DNA of 64,000 nucleotides from Haliclona indistincta (GCA_964017065.1 OZ024791.1:8411322-8475321), one strand, 5' to 3'; counted from the first letter of the stretch, positions 22,714 through 38,231 are shown. Made by a program: numbers and translations. The notes: generated from the sequence alone by a model not told the origin.

Positions 22714-24139
22714 TCATTGAATAGGGAAATAACAAGTCATCAATTTGGAATAAGCTTCTTCATCTTTTGCTGTCCTTGTTGAGAATATGATTCTGTCCAC
22801 TAGTGTGAAGTTGTCGCCAGTGAGCAACCATTCTCTCACTGTGCTGAGAGCAGTGTCGGCAGCTTCAATACTAGGGTAGCCATAGTGTCCGGTGGATATG
22901 CAGCAGAATGCTACTGTACGCAAGTTATGCTGCTTGCACAGCTCGAGGCAATTCAAGTAACATTGTCTAAGAGAGGGAGGATGAGAGAGAGAAGGAGGGA
23001 GAATGGGAGAGAGAGGGGGAGGAGGGAGAATGGGAGAGAGAGAGAGAGGGAAGTAGGGAGAATGGGAGAGGGAGAGGGAGAATGGGAGAGAGAGGGGGGA
23101 GGAGGGAGAATGGGAGAGAGAGAGAGAGGGAAGTAGGGAGAATGGGAGAGAGAGAGGGAGAATGGGAGAGAGAGAGGGAAGGAGGGAGAATGAGAGAGAT
23201 AGAGAGAAGGAGGGAGAATGAGAGAGAGAGAAGGAGGGAGAATGGGAGAGAGAGGGAAGGAGGGAGAATGAGAGAGAGAAGGAGGGAGAATGAGAGAGAA
23301 AGAGAAGGAGGGAGAATGAGAGAGAGAAGAAGGGAGAATGAGAGAGAGAAGGAAGGAGAATGAGAGAGAGAAGGAGGGAGAATGAGAGAGAAAGAGAAGG
23401 AGGGAGAATGAGAGAGAAAGAAAAGGAGGGAGAATGATTAAGAGAGAGAGAGGGGTTTAAGATATATTGGTAGATCGATGTATACTCGTTGAACTTGCTT
23501 ACCTAAGTATCATTTCTCTGTCCTCAGTTTTTCCTTCTGGTCCTACACAGTGGATGATGTGTTTCGCTGGTAGGTCGTATCCTGCCGTGAGCTTAGCTTG
23601 CCCCAAGTCACAACCGCCCAGCTGAACACACTCGTCCAGGAGCCGGTGACCAGCGGCTGCATGAAGAGTTCCATTGACACCTGAGAACAGCAAGTTTGAG
23701 AGACCAGCACACACGATGCTTATCTCTCTCACCTTTCCCAGTAGTGAGCCAGCGATTGGCTGCATTCACTACGGCGTCTGCTGCTACGTAAGCTAGATTA
23801 CCACCAGCCAGCAGTGACACCTTGGTGTGCAGCTCAGCGGCAGCTTGACCCACCAATGGTTGCTCTTGTCTTAAGTCAATCTCCACCTGATCTGCTCTCC
23901 CCTCCAGCTGTAGCCTCTCTAGAGACGACACACAGTGTCAGCTTTTAGGTGAAACCACAATGATGCATACCTCTCAGTGTCAAGGCATCTAGACCGCTTT
24001 CAAAGCTTTTTTGCTTCTGCAGATGAGGAAATCGTTTCACCACAAGGTAGCTCTTTGCTGTCTCTGTCCAAGGCGGTATGGGGATCCCATTGTGCGTAGG
24101 TACGGCGCCTTCTTCTTGCTCCGGACATTTAGCTGCCAT
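22714..24139 (-). CDS. macro-domain protein (MACROD-like)
   Basis: Macro domains bind ADP-ribose and often remove it from proteins. Exon 1 starts MAAKCPEQEEGAVPTHNGIP and ends near 23970. Later exons give KVSLLAGGNLAYVAADAVVN, then AANRWLTTGKG joined across an intron to VNGTLHAAAG, GCDLGQAKLTAGYDLPAKHI, IHCVGPEGK, and the last exon CISTGHYGYPSIEAA. The order matches MACROD1/2 hydrolases (NAAN, GxDG, HxAAG, GYDLPA, STGxYG). The usual aspartate of GVDG is asparagine here (GVNG), so hydrolase activity is doubtful. The last intron holds a large GA-rich minisatellite. It is divergent to PEX6, with 74 bp between starts. Confidence 0.85.
22965..23455. repeat. purine-rich GA minisatellite in macro-gene intron
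   Basis: About 490 bp of AGGGAGAATGAGAGAGAG-type units on the plus strand (pure pyrimidine on the transcribed minus strand), between the last two exons of the macro-domain gene. Basic ORFs across it are repeat artefacts. Confidence 0.9.
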
Positions 24140-24213
24140 GATGAGATGCGCTGTAAATAGAAATGTGGTAATCAGCCCCGCCCACTTGGTTGGAAGTGAG
24201 TAAAAATCTGAAA
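24140..24213. promoter_or_regulatory. bidirectional promoter macro gene/PEX6
   Basis: Only 74 bp lie between the two divergent start codons. It contains GCCCCGCCCACTTGGTTGG, a GC-box-like motif. Shared promoter function is inferred. Confidence 0.5.
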
Positions 24214-29054
<4,841 letters not shown>

Positions 29055-29132
29055 CAATAGAAAATAGGTAGACATTTTTATTCATCATTATCATCAACAA
29101 CATTAAAAAATCACTCTGTTTATTACAAATTG

Positions 29133-32100
29133 TCATGTAGTTTTTAAGATTTCATTGTTCAGTGATGGGTCATCCTCAGTTGGTACTCGTCGGTAACCAT
29201 GGTGACGATGACTCTGGGAGGTAAATCTTCTCCAGTACTGTCGGATGCCTGACACTCGTCCTTCATTTTTTGAGGTTGCATTTGACAATCGGCCTTCTCG
29301 ATAAGCACGCTCGTGCTCATAGAATCGATCAGGCAATCCAGTACTGATCAGCAGATTGTCGTTCTCTTCTTGTTGAACATCAGACTCTTCTTCGTTGTGT
29401 TGAGCGGTGCGAGTGGTAGTAGCTCGATTTAGAACCGAACGCATTTTAACAGATTCTTTATACCTCACTGTGCATTGTCGAATTGACGTGACTATGAATG
29501 CAAGCAACATGAACAAGAATGGAGCCAAGCTGAGCACAGACACGATCACAAACTGGATAATCGGATGAAGTATGAATATCTGTTGAACAGTAGAAGTCCT
29601 TGCTGTGAAGGAGACTACAGTGAGGTCGCTGAGAAGGAAAGTGTCCAGGAGGTTATGGAACCTCTTGCGATAGGGCTGCACTGTAGCTACCATCACAAGG
29701 AGGGAGATGCAAAAGATTTGCTGAAGATAGGAGGTAGTGGCTGGGGTCTGTGCCAGGGCAGTGATCATGAAGAGCAGCGGACGAGCAAGGAGATACACAC
29801 CGGCAAACCAACGACAGCTATCTTTAAAACAGTTTTGATACTCGTCCAGTATTGGCTTGATCTTTGCTAAGCTGACACACGGTATCTTCATGATCCACTG
29901 AGCACTAATCATAAGGATAGCGAAGGGAAGGACGAGTACCACAAGGACCAGCATAGCTAGTATCCAGTAAGGAAGATGAAGGTGTAGATCGAAGTACACA
30001 ACGTTTGGATCAGCAAAAACATGGTGAGGTATAGTCGTGTCGGGTTCCAATGGTACAGCATTCTGATAGATCAAGGGTAGCACGGTTCTTAGTGACGTGA
30101 CTGATATAGCAGTGTAGCACATGAGTAGAAGAATACAGAGAGCTTGCACTGCAGCAAAACCACTGAAGAATGAGAAGCGACGTAGGCAATACTGGTCTAT
30201 CTTGATCAGTAAGATCACCAGCAAGGTGACTATCACGGGATAGACAAAGTGAAGCACTTCATAATGGATAGCTGAAGCTTCGTCAAACAGACAGAATCGC
30301 GTGAACTGTAGCCAGTCAAATTCAAGAGATGCGAGGTCTACTATGAATAAAATTGCAATCTCGAGTGGATCAGGAAGATTGCCTGGTAAAAGGAAGGGTA
30401 GCACACTGTAGAAATAGATGAGTCCGTAGACACTGGCTGTGGATACTTTGACGTTGAACTTCAGGAAGACGACAACTGCAGCAACCACAAAGACACACTC
30501 TAAGAGGATCAGAAGAACGAGAAGGAGCTTTTGAGCTATAGTGCACTTTGAGCAGCCATAAGCATTGTAGGTGAGACTGAGGTTTTGTGGGCAGGTGGAG
30601 CAAAGAGGACCCGTAAGACCGTTTGAACAAGAGTAGTTCCGGTTAATAGTGTAGTACATCTCAGACCCACCGCACGAGGTATTCGATTGGTCAGTAGAAC
30701 ATCGTCCAGGAAGACAACGATGGTATATTGGGACTGTTCTGTTCTCGAAAGTTTGAATATGACCATACCAATAGTTATTTAGCAAGCAAGGGACTGCTGT
30801 AATCATGCTGTCTCTATAACAGATGAAGAGATTGCCGTCTTTGTCTGAATCATAACATTCACAAGTGTTCGTTTTCTCTGTGTACAAGTATCCCGGCTTG
30901 CAGTCGGTGAATCCAATCATCAATGGTATCGTCACAGCTGCTGACTCTACAGTTGTAAAGATCAACACAAAATGTTCATCGCGAGGATATCTCGGACCAT
31001 TCAGAGCAAAGTTCATCAATTGAATATTAGATGGGAGCATTCGTACGTTGCCCACTATTCCATAATCATAGGCTGACCCAGAGAGGCATATGTCACCAAA
31101 GAACTTCTGCTGCTGGTATTTGTTTACAAGACTACACTTGATGCTGAGGAATGTCTTGACTGGTTGTTGCTGCTGATCATAAACCATGATGGTCAGATCG
31201 AGGTTCTGGCCAGGCATGACTCTGATATACTTGAAACCTTCGGGATTGGTCGAGATCTCTTTATTATCACTCAACAGTGTCATATTGATTGGGGCTGAAC
31301 TGATCATTTTGATAGAGTCAGCTGCATTAGATTGGTTGCCAGTAAATAAAAACTTGGATGGTTTATTATTATCATGTTGAGGAAACAATGTCATAGTGTC
31401 ATTTGGCCAATCACACCCTTCAGTGTTGCTGATATATACAGCACTACCTGCATTAAGAGCGCTGTTACCATGGAAACTAACATTAACATTCCACTGTGAC
31501 AATTGGTCATGGACGTTGCCAAACTCAGAGTAACGAATGAAGCACCACTTGGTCGTATCCATGGCAACAGCTCCAGGGAATTCATAATAGATAGCACCAC
31601 CTGATTCAAATGCTGTGTTATTAATAAACTCGATCTGGACGCCATAAGTAAGACCAAGCCACGAGAGACCTGCCATGAACAATGCTCCACCATTGAAACC
31701 AACATTACCAATGAACACTGCTTGATCAGTGAAATTAGCACCAGTGTCACTAACACACAGAGCTGCAGCTGTGTTCTTCAAGAACTGTGAGTTGCCATAG
31801 AAATGAAGTGGAATCCCCTCAGTATAGACCACACCAGACACGTGTTTTAAACTTGTGTTAAAGGGTTTCAATACCGCTTGGTTATACTGGAATATGCCAT
31901 CATTAATTTCAACGTGTGGCTCATAACGACCAATCATAGCTTGGTCTATCGTACGCATGAAGCCAGCAGCAGCTGCTCCGACATGAAATGAGTTATTGGT
32001 CCAGTTACACCTTTCCAGCGACAAGCTCAGGAAGGGGACATTAGTGAAGGGAGAGTGGAATGCCATACCTCCACCCCATTTTGCCGTATTAGATGATAAT

Positions 32101-33269
32101 ATAGTGTCGGTCAGACTCCAAATGTTGTCCAAACTAGCACTGCTATCATCAAAGGCATCGTAATAAAGGTAAGCATGAAGATCGAGACCGCCTCCATTAA
32201 ACATTGCTGTGTTGCCGTCAAACACACATCTCTCAATATTCAACCGGTTGTACTGTGGATAGTAAGGATGGAAATGTACCATCATACCACCTCCATATTG
32301 TGCTGTGTTCATGATGAATCGAGTATCACTGATATTGACTGATATATTGAAAATGATAGCAGAATACAAAGCCAGACCGAGCCCTCCTCCTCTACCAAAC
32401 GGCCATTGGTCTCTGTACATTATAATGTAGTCTGGAGTAACAGGAATGTTTCCTGCGCCAGTGTTGTTATTTTCAGTAAACGTACAGTTAGATATTGTAT
32501 ATTGGGTGTTACTGAAGTTTCGAAAGGTAGTCTCGCTACAGACAGAGAAGTCACCACAATATGTTGCTTCAATATACAAACCCGTTGATTGAGGACTGCA
32601 TGTGTTGTTGGATTCCAGTTGAAGACCACACGATAGACCGGGCTCAGACACTGAGTGAGAATGAAAGAGAGTGTTTTCAACGAGCAGGTCTCCCAAGATA
32701 TCATAGAGTGACACTCCAGATCCTCTGGTGGAGGTGAAGGTACATCCTGTTATGATAACATTAGTGCATTTATAGAAAAACAAGGCTGAATACGCCTTCA
32801 ATATGAAGTCTTTGCCAACAAGATTTGATAACTCCATCCTAGCCGTGGTATTGTGTCGAATGGAACAGTTGATCCAATCAATGCCCGACACTGTGATGCT
32901 TGTGGAGTTCAGTATTTCTAGTCCAGTGCCTAACTTGTTACAATAGATAGAGACGCCATGGTCTCCTATAATGGAAACTCGATTCACTCGTTGTAGACTA
33001 CACGAGCTGTTGATCTCGTGGCTGTCATGTACAGTAACGTTGATGTCAGCTGAACCAGGCTTCGCTGCAGCGATGGCGTAGTCTAACGAGAGACAAGGCC
33101 TGCTTGCGAGCAGACAATCCGGTGTGTTGGTGCCATTGTTGCGCACATCAATAACGATCGCGAAGGATCCAGGCAGTACCAGGAGGACCAACAGATAGAG
33201 CAGCATCGCGAGATGGTGGACCGATAGCGAGAACATAGGCGTGGCTGGCAAGAACTTCCTGTTCAGCAC
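29133..33269 (-). CDS. intronless beta-helix multi-pass membrane protein
   Basis: One uninterrupted 1378-codon frame. Residues 1-38 hold a signal peptide (LAMLLYLLVLLVLPGSFAIV); an inner ATG at 33236 is also possible. Residues about 40-820 are an extracellular parallel beta-helix-type region with repeated short strands and N-glycosylation sites (FNGGGLDLH, AKWGGGMAFHS, GFNGGALFMAG, FESGGAIYYEF). A Cys-rich block follows (GLTGPLCSTCPQNLSL...GCSKC, about 925-960). Then come about nine hydrophobic helices (about 960-1310) with a KPILDEYQNCFKD...RWFAGVYLL segment, and a cytosolic tail of about 70 residues. No catalytic motif was recognised. It could be a receptor or adhesion protein; I do not know its function. 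It converges on PEX6 (78 bp between stops) and starts 39 bp after the MOCS3 stop. Confidence 0.88.
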   Translation of the reverse strand: MLNRKFLPATPMFSLSVHHLAMLLYLLVLLVLPGSFAIVIDVRNNGTNTPDCLLASRPCLSLDYAIAAAKPGSADINVTVHDSHEINSSCSLQRVNRVSIIGDHGVSIYCNKLGTGLEILNSTSITVSGIDWINCSIRHNTTARMELSNLVGKDFILKAYSALFFYKCTNVIITGCTFTSTRGSGVSLYDILGDLLVENTLFHSHSVSEPGLSCGLQLESNNTCSPQSTGLYIEATYCGDFSVCSETTFRNFSNTQYTISNCTFTENNNTGAGNIPVTPDYIIMYRDQWPFGRGGGLGLALYSAIIFNISVNISDTRFIMNTAQYGGGMMVHFHPYYPQYNRLNIERCVFDGNTAMFNGGGLDLHAYLYYDAFDDSSASLDNIWSLTDTILSSNTAKWGGGMAFHSPFTNVPFLSLSLERCNWTNNSFHVGAAAAGFMRTIDQAMIGRYEPHVEINDGIFQYNQAVLKPFNTSLKHVSGVVYTEGIPLHFYGNSQFLKNTAAALCVSDTGANFTDQAVFIGNVGFNGGALFMAGLSWLGLTYGVQIEFINNTAFESGGAIYYEFPGAVAMDTTKWCFIRYSEFGNVHDQLSQWNVNVSFHGNSALNAGSAVYISNTEGCDWPNDTMTLFPQHDNNKPSKFLFTGNQSNAADSIKMISSAPINMTLLSDNKEISTNPEGFKYIRVMPGQNLDLTIMVYDQQQQPVKTFLSIKCSLVNKYQQQKFFGDICLSGSAYDYGIVGNVRMLPSNIQLMNFALNGPRYPRDEHFVLIFTTVESAAVTIPLMIGFTDCKPGYLYTEKTNTCECYDSDKDGNLFICYRDSMITAVPCLLNNYWYGHIQTFENRTVPIYHRCLPGRCSTDQSNTSCGGSEMYYTINRNYSCSNGLTGPLCSTCPQNLSLTYNAYGCSKCTIAQKLLLVLLILLECVFVVAAVVVFLKFNVKVSTASVYGLIYFYSVLPFLLPGNLPDPLEIAILFIVDLASLEFDWLQFTRFCLFDEASAIHYEVLHFVYPVIVTLLVILLIKIDQYCLRRFSFFSGFAAVQALCILLLMCYTAISVTSLRTVLPLIYQNAVPLEPDTTIPHHVFADPNVVYFDLHLHLPYWILAMLVLVVLVLPFAILMISAQWIMKIPCVSLAKIKPILDEYQNCFKDSCRWFAGVYLLARPLLFMITALAQTPATTSYLQQIFCISLLVMVATVQPYRKRFHNLLDTFLLSDLTVVSFTARTSTVQQIFILHPIIQFVIVSVLSLAPFLFMLLAFIVTSIRQCTVRYKESVKMRSVLNRATTTRTAQHNEEESDVQQEENDNLLISTGLPDRFYEHERAYREGRLSNATSKNEGRVSGIRQYWRRFTSQSHRHHGYRRVPTEDDPSLNNEILKTT

Positions 33270-33308
33270 GTGTAAAGCAAATCACAAATCAAGTGTATAT
33301 TATGTCTA

Positions 33309-35260
33309 TCAATATTTAGGGAATTTACAGTCGACTACTTTAGACCATTCTGCTAAACCGCCATCTATGTCTTTCACTAAACACTCCACATGTGTGGAAG
33401 AATTGCTATCATTCTCTCCTCTCCTGAGACGTATCGGCAGCTTCTCTTGCAGTAGCTTCACTGCAAGCTGTGAGTCATTACCATGGTGACAGACAACATA
33501 CAGCGCCACTGCTGAGAAAAACAAACATTAAACAGCAGCGGCATTATCACGCCATCACTCACCTGAACGACTCTGCTCTCTTGTAACAAGATCAGCAACA
33601 CTGTCTACAGCTTGCTGAGATTTCTGGAGCATCTTCAATGGTATATCTAAATCTCTAGAGGCAAGGAACAAAAGCATGCATCTCTTGTCATCAAGATTGT
33701 CGATCTTATGGCGACAAGGATACTGTGAGCTCCGCTGAGATGACAGATATCAAACTCAACTCTTTCTCTCACATCCAGTAGAACATGACCATGATCTTCC
33801 TCACACAGTTTCTGGTACTCCTGGTGAAGCAGACCAATGATAAAGAAATGAACTAAACAGACACCCAACTTTACACGTGATCCTTTCTCCAACAGTCAAC
33901 AAAGAAACTTTTTTCTCCTAAATTTAACATATCAAATTCGCTACACATGCAATTCTTGCATACTTTATCGTCAGCACGAGATTGACAGAACTGTTCGTAA
34001 TCAATCAATTTGGTAATTGCAGGGGCATCTCCACACACAGCACATTCTAAATTCCGTGATCGGAGCTTTATGACTCTAAACGAGCCTGCCAAACCATCAA
34101 ACATCAGTAACCTTTGAGAGTAGGTTTCTATTTATAGACACAACGGATTATGGATGTAATACTGCAGTTACTAAATTGAGCATACCTCCTACTTCAGCTG
34201 TGATTTTCAAAACTTCCAATGCTTGCATGCTACCGATTACGCCTGGTACTAAATAAAGATGCATTATATTTGGTTACTGTGACAACATTAGCTCCGCCCA
34301 CCTGCTCCTAGGACTCCTCCCTCGGAGCAGTTGGTGACTGTGAGTGGAGGAGGAGGAGAGGGATAGAGACAACGGTAGCAGGGACCTCCTTTGTAATTAT
34401 ATACGGTTAACTGCGTGACAAAGATTTAAAGTGGGCTCATGAATGCTGAAAATGTTGCTTGGACATACCTGTCCTTCAAATCTCAGGGCACTACCAGAGA
34501 CGAGTGGTTTCTTCAGCAATACACATGCATCATTGAGAAGATATCTGAGTAGAAAGAGATGTGTGCAGATACAAAGGAAGTTATAGGGCTCTCACCTAGT
34601 GGCTACATTATCAGTAGCATCCACGACTGTGTCATATCTATCGATTGAAAAGAGATGCAATAATTGAGAACAGCGTAGGATCAATACTTTTTGATGATGT
34701 CCATTGCATTGGTGCTTGAGAGAAGAGTATTGTGAGCTGTGCATTTGATGGATGAGTTGAGACTGAAGAAAAATGGAGGAAGCATGAGTATTCATAGAGA
34801 GACATACTTTTGAATGAAATTTTTTACTGAATCAGCTTTTGTCATTCCCACTGACACGCCCTCTTCCGTATGTAACACCTGGAGAACGATGGGGCTCTAA
34901 CTTGGTATGATATCACACGTACCTGTCGATGCAAGTTGCTTGTCTCAATCTGATCATAGTCCAGAACTCCTATGTGACCTAGAGATCACGTGATGCAGGT
35001 GATGAAGATGTCACCCCGCGCGCTCTCACCGAGTCCAGCAGCAGCTAGATACTGAGCGACTGGGCAGCCTAACCCTCCAGCGCCAACAATCAGTACTGAG
35101 GCGTCTCGGATTCTCTCCTGGGCTAGGAACAACTGATTTTAAAAGGATCTGTGCAAAATGATGATTACCAACCTTTCACACCCCAGTCCGGCAATATCAA
35201 CTGTCTGCTGTATCGTGCAACATCAGACGCAGGCAAGGAAGAAACGATCGCGCTCGCCAT
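33309..35260 (-). CDS. MOCS3: MOCS3/UBA4 adenylyltransferase-sulfurtransferase
   Basis: Activates MOCS2A (molybdenum cofactor) and URM1 (tRNA thiolation) by adenylation and sulfur transfer. About nine exons. N-terminal E1-like domain: [17 protein letters not shown], then [37 protein letters not shown], a [10 protein letters not shown] segment and a zinc CxxC in PCYRCLYP. Next [26 protein letters not shown] and a second CxxC (ECAVCGD). The C-terminal rhodanese domain has [17 protein letters not shown] and the active-site loop [14 protein letters not shown], ending CKFPKY. The catalytic rhodanese cysteine is present. Start at 35260 was preferred to an upstream in-frame ATG at 35371, which would leave only 24 bp to SBDS. 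Confidence 0.93.
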
Positions 35261-35395
35261 TGAGAACACGTGCCTACGTCTTCTACCACGCCCAGTTTGT
35301 TGTCCACGTGGGCGGGGTGAGGTTGCTGCGGAGTTGTGCAACCAGTCTGTCTTTTTGACTTTGAGGTCCAACGCCCGAGTTTGTAACTTTGTAAA
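35261..35395. promoter_or_regulatory. bidirectional promoter MOCS3/SBDS
   Basis: 135 bp between divergent starts, with two CACGTG E-boxes (near 35267 and 35315) and a GGGCGGGG GC box. No TATA box. Function inferred from position. Confidence 0.55.
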
Positions 35396-36359
35396 ATGTC
35401 GATCTTCACTCCAACGAACCAGATCAGGCTGACGAATGTCGCCATTGTGCGCATGAAGCGAGGTGGAAAACGCTTCGAGATAGCCTGCTACAAAAACAAA
35501 GTCCTCTCTTGGAGAAACAAAGTGTGAGCGGTGACCATACGTACTGCCAGTAACAGCTAACAGACTACCTCTCTTCCTTCAGAGAGAAAGACATAGACGA
35601 AGTGCTACAGACTCACACTGTCTTTATAAACGTGTCGAAAGGTCAAGTAGCGAAGAAGGAGGATCTTGTAAAGGCATTTTCAACTGACGATCAAACAGAG
35701 ATATGCTTACAGGTAGACAACGATCATTGCAATATGCTCCATATTACTCACTGTTATTTAGATTCTAGCAAAGGGGGAGCTGCAAGTGTCTGAGAGAGAA
35801 CGGCAAGCACAACTTGAGCAAATGTTTCGAGATATAGCAACCATAGTTGCTGAAAAATGTGTCAACCCTGAGACAAACAGACCCTACACAGTCGGGATCA
35901 TAGAGAAAGGAATGAAAGATGTTCACTTTTCTGTCAGATCAAGTCGAAGCACAAAGCAGCAGGTATTGGGCACAGTCAGTTAGAATGCTAATGCGTATAT
36001 CTCTCTCTCTGCATGCAGGCATTAGAGGTGATACGGTTACTGAAAGCAAGCATGAAGTTGGAACGAGCTAGGATGAGATTGCGACTTGTCTTACCGTCCA
36101 AGGACGCTAGAAAATTGAGAGAGAAGATTGCTGGGTGTCTCGTAACTATAGAACAGGAGGATTGGGTGCCCGAGCTAGAAATTGTAAGGATATAACTAGA
36201 GAGCAATAGTTCTATTGTTGATTGGTACAGGTGTGTTTGATCGATCCGGGATCTTTCAGACAAGTTGATGAAGTAGTGAGATCAGAGACTAAGGGAAAGG
36301 GCACCGTGGAGGTTCTTAGTTTAAAGGATGTCGAGGAAGGTGACGAGATACTGCAGTAA
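35396..36359 (+). CDS. SBDS: ribosome maturation protein SBDS
   Basis: Works with EFL1 to release eIF6 from pre-60S ribosomes. Five exons with introns of about 50-60 bp. Exon 1 starts [20 protein letters not shown] and contains [16 protein letters not shown]. Later exons give [98 protein letters not shown] and [15 protein letters not shown], ending EEGDEILQ. About 250 residues, the family length. It converges on M20 copy 1 with 65 bp between stops; its 3' half is duplicated as a fossil at 37.7 kb. Confidence 0.96.
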
Positions 36360-36424
36360 AACAGACCGCTTTGAATTATTTATTCCCATTATGTAACAAT
36401 TTTTATTATCACATCATAAAACAA

Positions 36425-37657
36425 TCAAACTTCAATGTCTTTTTTGAACTGTGCAGTGATCTGCTTGAGTATTTGATCCCCTCCAGTCAGTACATTGATA
36501 CAGGAGAAGGCCATACTCTTGGCTACTCTCAGAGTCTGGCAGTGAGCCTCTGGTGTGTTGGTTACACTGGTGAACTCACGAGTGTGGTTCTCCTCTCCAT
36601 TACCGATCCGATAGCACGGGTGGATGGATGGTACCACGTGTGACACATTGCCCATATCAGTTGAGCCACCATCGTCAACAAAGCGTTCAATCTCTCCACC
36701 AAGCAGACGAATGTTGTTGCTGTACATGTCTACTAGCACTGAATTAGACACGAGGTTATCGAATTGCTTCTCAGGCTCTGTGATACTAAATGAGCACCCA
36801 GTGGCATGTGCAGCTGCCTCAAAGCAAGCCTCAACTTTCTTTCTAAGTATCAATACCTCCTTCCTGGTGGGAGCACGAATATAATAAAACAAGCTGGCCT
36901 TCTCTGGAATAATACTGGGTTTGACTCCACCATTAGTAATCACACCATGCACTCTCCAGCTTGGCTTCATCTGCTGACGGAGAACAGAGATAGAATTGTA
37001 AGCCATTACTGCAGCATCGAGGGCATTCACTCCCTCCCATGGGAAGCTGGCTGCATGAGCTGCCTTACCAGTGAAGACAACATCTAGACTGCACATTGCC
37101 GTGGCAGTAGTTATGGCCACATCATAAGGAGCCGGATGAACCATCATGGCTAGGTCGATTCCCTCAAATGCTCCCTTCTCTATCAGGAATACCTTGCCTC
37201 CTTCACTCTCTTCAGCAGGTGTACCCATCACTGTCAATCGACCACCGGATCCCGTCTCCTCTAGGAACGCCTTCACTCCCAGCCCTGCTGCTACCCCGGC
37301 CTCAGCAATCAGGTTATGACCACACGCATGTCCTATCTCAGGCAGCGCATCATACTCGCAGATCACGCATACATTGGGACCGCCAGAGCCGAAGGTGGCT
37401 CGGAATGCTGTGGAGATATCACAGTAGCCTCGCTCCACCGAGAATCCCTTTTTCTCCAGGAAGTCAGTTAACAGCTGATGCGCCTTGTTCTCCTTAAACC
37501 CTAGCTCAGGATTGCGCCATATCTCATCGCTTAGTGCCTGAAGATCTTCTTTGTTCGACTCGATAGCGGCAGCAGCGATCTGTAAACGTGGATCCATGCT
37601 GGCGGAAGCTGGCAAAGCAATGAGATTCATCGGATTCATGAATGCAATTCTGATCAT
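36425..37657 (-). CDS. M20 metallopeptidase (PM20D2-like), copy 1
   Basis: Intronless 410-codon frame. PM20D2-type enzymes hydrolyse dipeptides such as beta-alanyl-lysine; the closest bacterial relatives are AbgB-like amidohydrolases. Motifs: WRNPELGFKE, VCVICEYDALPEIGHACGHN (metal ligands), MGTPAEESEGGK, a dimerisation-domain segment with HAASFPWEGVNALDAAV, and C-terminal DGGSTDMGNVSHVVPSIHP. Copies 1 and 2 have a 20-residue N-terminal extension (MIRIAFMNPMNLIALPASAS) before MDPRLQIAAAAIESN; copies 3 and 4 lack it, so the start may be 37597. Stop codons of this gene and SBDS face each other 65 bp apart. Confidence 0.9.
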   Translation of the reverse strand: MIRIAFMNPMNLIALPASASMDPRLQIAAAAIESNKEDLQALSDEIWRNPELGFKENKAHQLLTDFLEKKGFSVERGYCDISTAFRATFGSGGPNVCVICEYDALPEIGHACGHNLIAEAGVAAGLGVKAFLEETGSGGRLTVMGTPAEESEGGKVFLIEKGAFEGIDLAMMVHPAPYDVAITTATAMCSLDVVFTGKAAHAASFPWEGVNALDAAVMAYNSISVLRQQMKPSWRVHGVITNGGVKPSIIPEKASLFYYIRAPTRKEVLILRKKVEACFEAAAHATGCSFSITEPEKQFDNLVSNSVLVDMYSNNIRLLGGEIERFVDDGGSTDMGNVSHVVPSIHPCYRIGNGEENHTREFTSVTNTPEAHCQTLRVAKSMAFSCINVLTGGDQILKQITAQFKKDIEV

Positions 37658-37697
37658 GACTACACATAAAAATTTGTAGTTACAAGTTTTAGTTGAA

Positions 37698-38231
37698 CTA
37701 TCATTGCAATATGCTCCATATCACTTAGATTCTAGCAAAGGGGGAGCTGCAAGTGTCTGAGAGAGAACGGCAAGCACAACTTGAGCAAATGTTTCGAGAT
37801 ATAGACTAGCAACCATAGTTGCTGAAAAATGTGTCAACCCTGAGACAAACAGACCCTACACAGTCGGGATCATAGAGAAAGGAATGAAAGATGTTCACTT
37901 TTCTGTCAGATCAAGTCGAAGCACAAAGCAGCAGGTACTGGACACAATGCTAATGTGTGTATATCTCTCTCTGTATGCAGGCATTAGAGGTGATACGGTT
38001 ACTGAAAGCAAGTATGAAGTTGGAACGAGCTAGGATGAGATTGCGACTTGTCTTGCCATATAGGGATGCTAGAAAATTGAGAGAGAAGATTACTGGGTGT
38101 CTCGTAACTATTGTTGATTGGTACAGGTGTGTTTGAACGATCCGGGATCTTTTAGACAAGTTGATGAAGTAGTGCGATCAGAGACTAAGGGAAAGGGCTC
38201 TGTCGAGGAAGGTGACGAGATACTGCAGTAG
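37698..38231 (+). pseudogene. SBDS: SBDS 3' fragment
   Basis: Duplicate of SBDS from the end of intron 2 to the stop codon and into the 3' flank. It keeps [19 protein letters not shown], then a 5-bp insertion (GATATAGACTAGC versus GATATAGC) introduces a stop. The stretch encoding [11 protein letters not shown] is deleted, as is part of the last exon. It has no 5' exons. It sits between M20 copies 1 and 2 and shows that the duplicated unit was SBDS 3' end plus the M20 gene. Confidence 0.93.

Noticed and set aside
22885..23363. Arginine/glutamate-rich plus-strand frames
   Set aside because: Translations of the GA minisatellite in the macro-gene intron.
36624..36884. Recurrent plus-strand frames over the M20 genes (also 37168-37497, 39042-39371, 40236-40637, 41524-41853)
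   Set aside because: Antisense shadows of highly similar coding sequences; they recur only because the M20 genes are duplicates.
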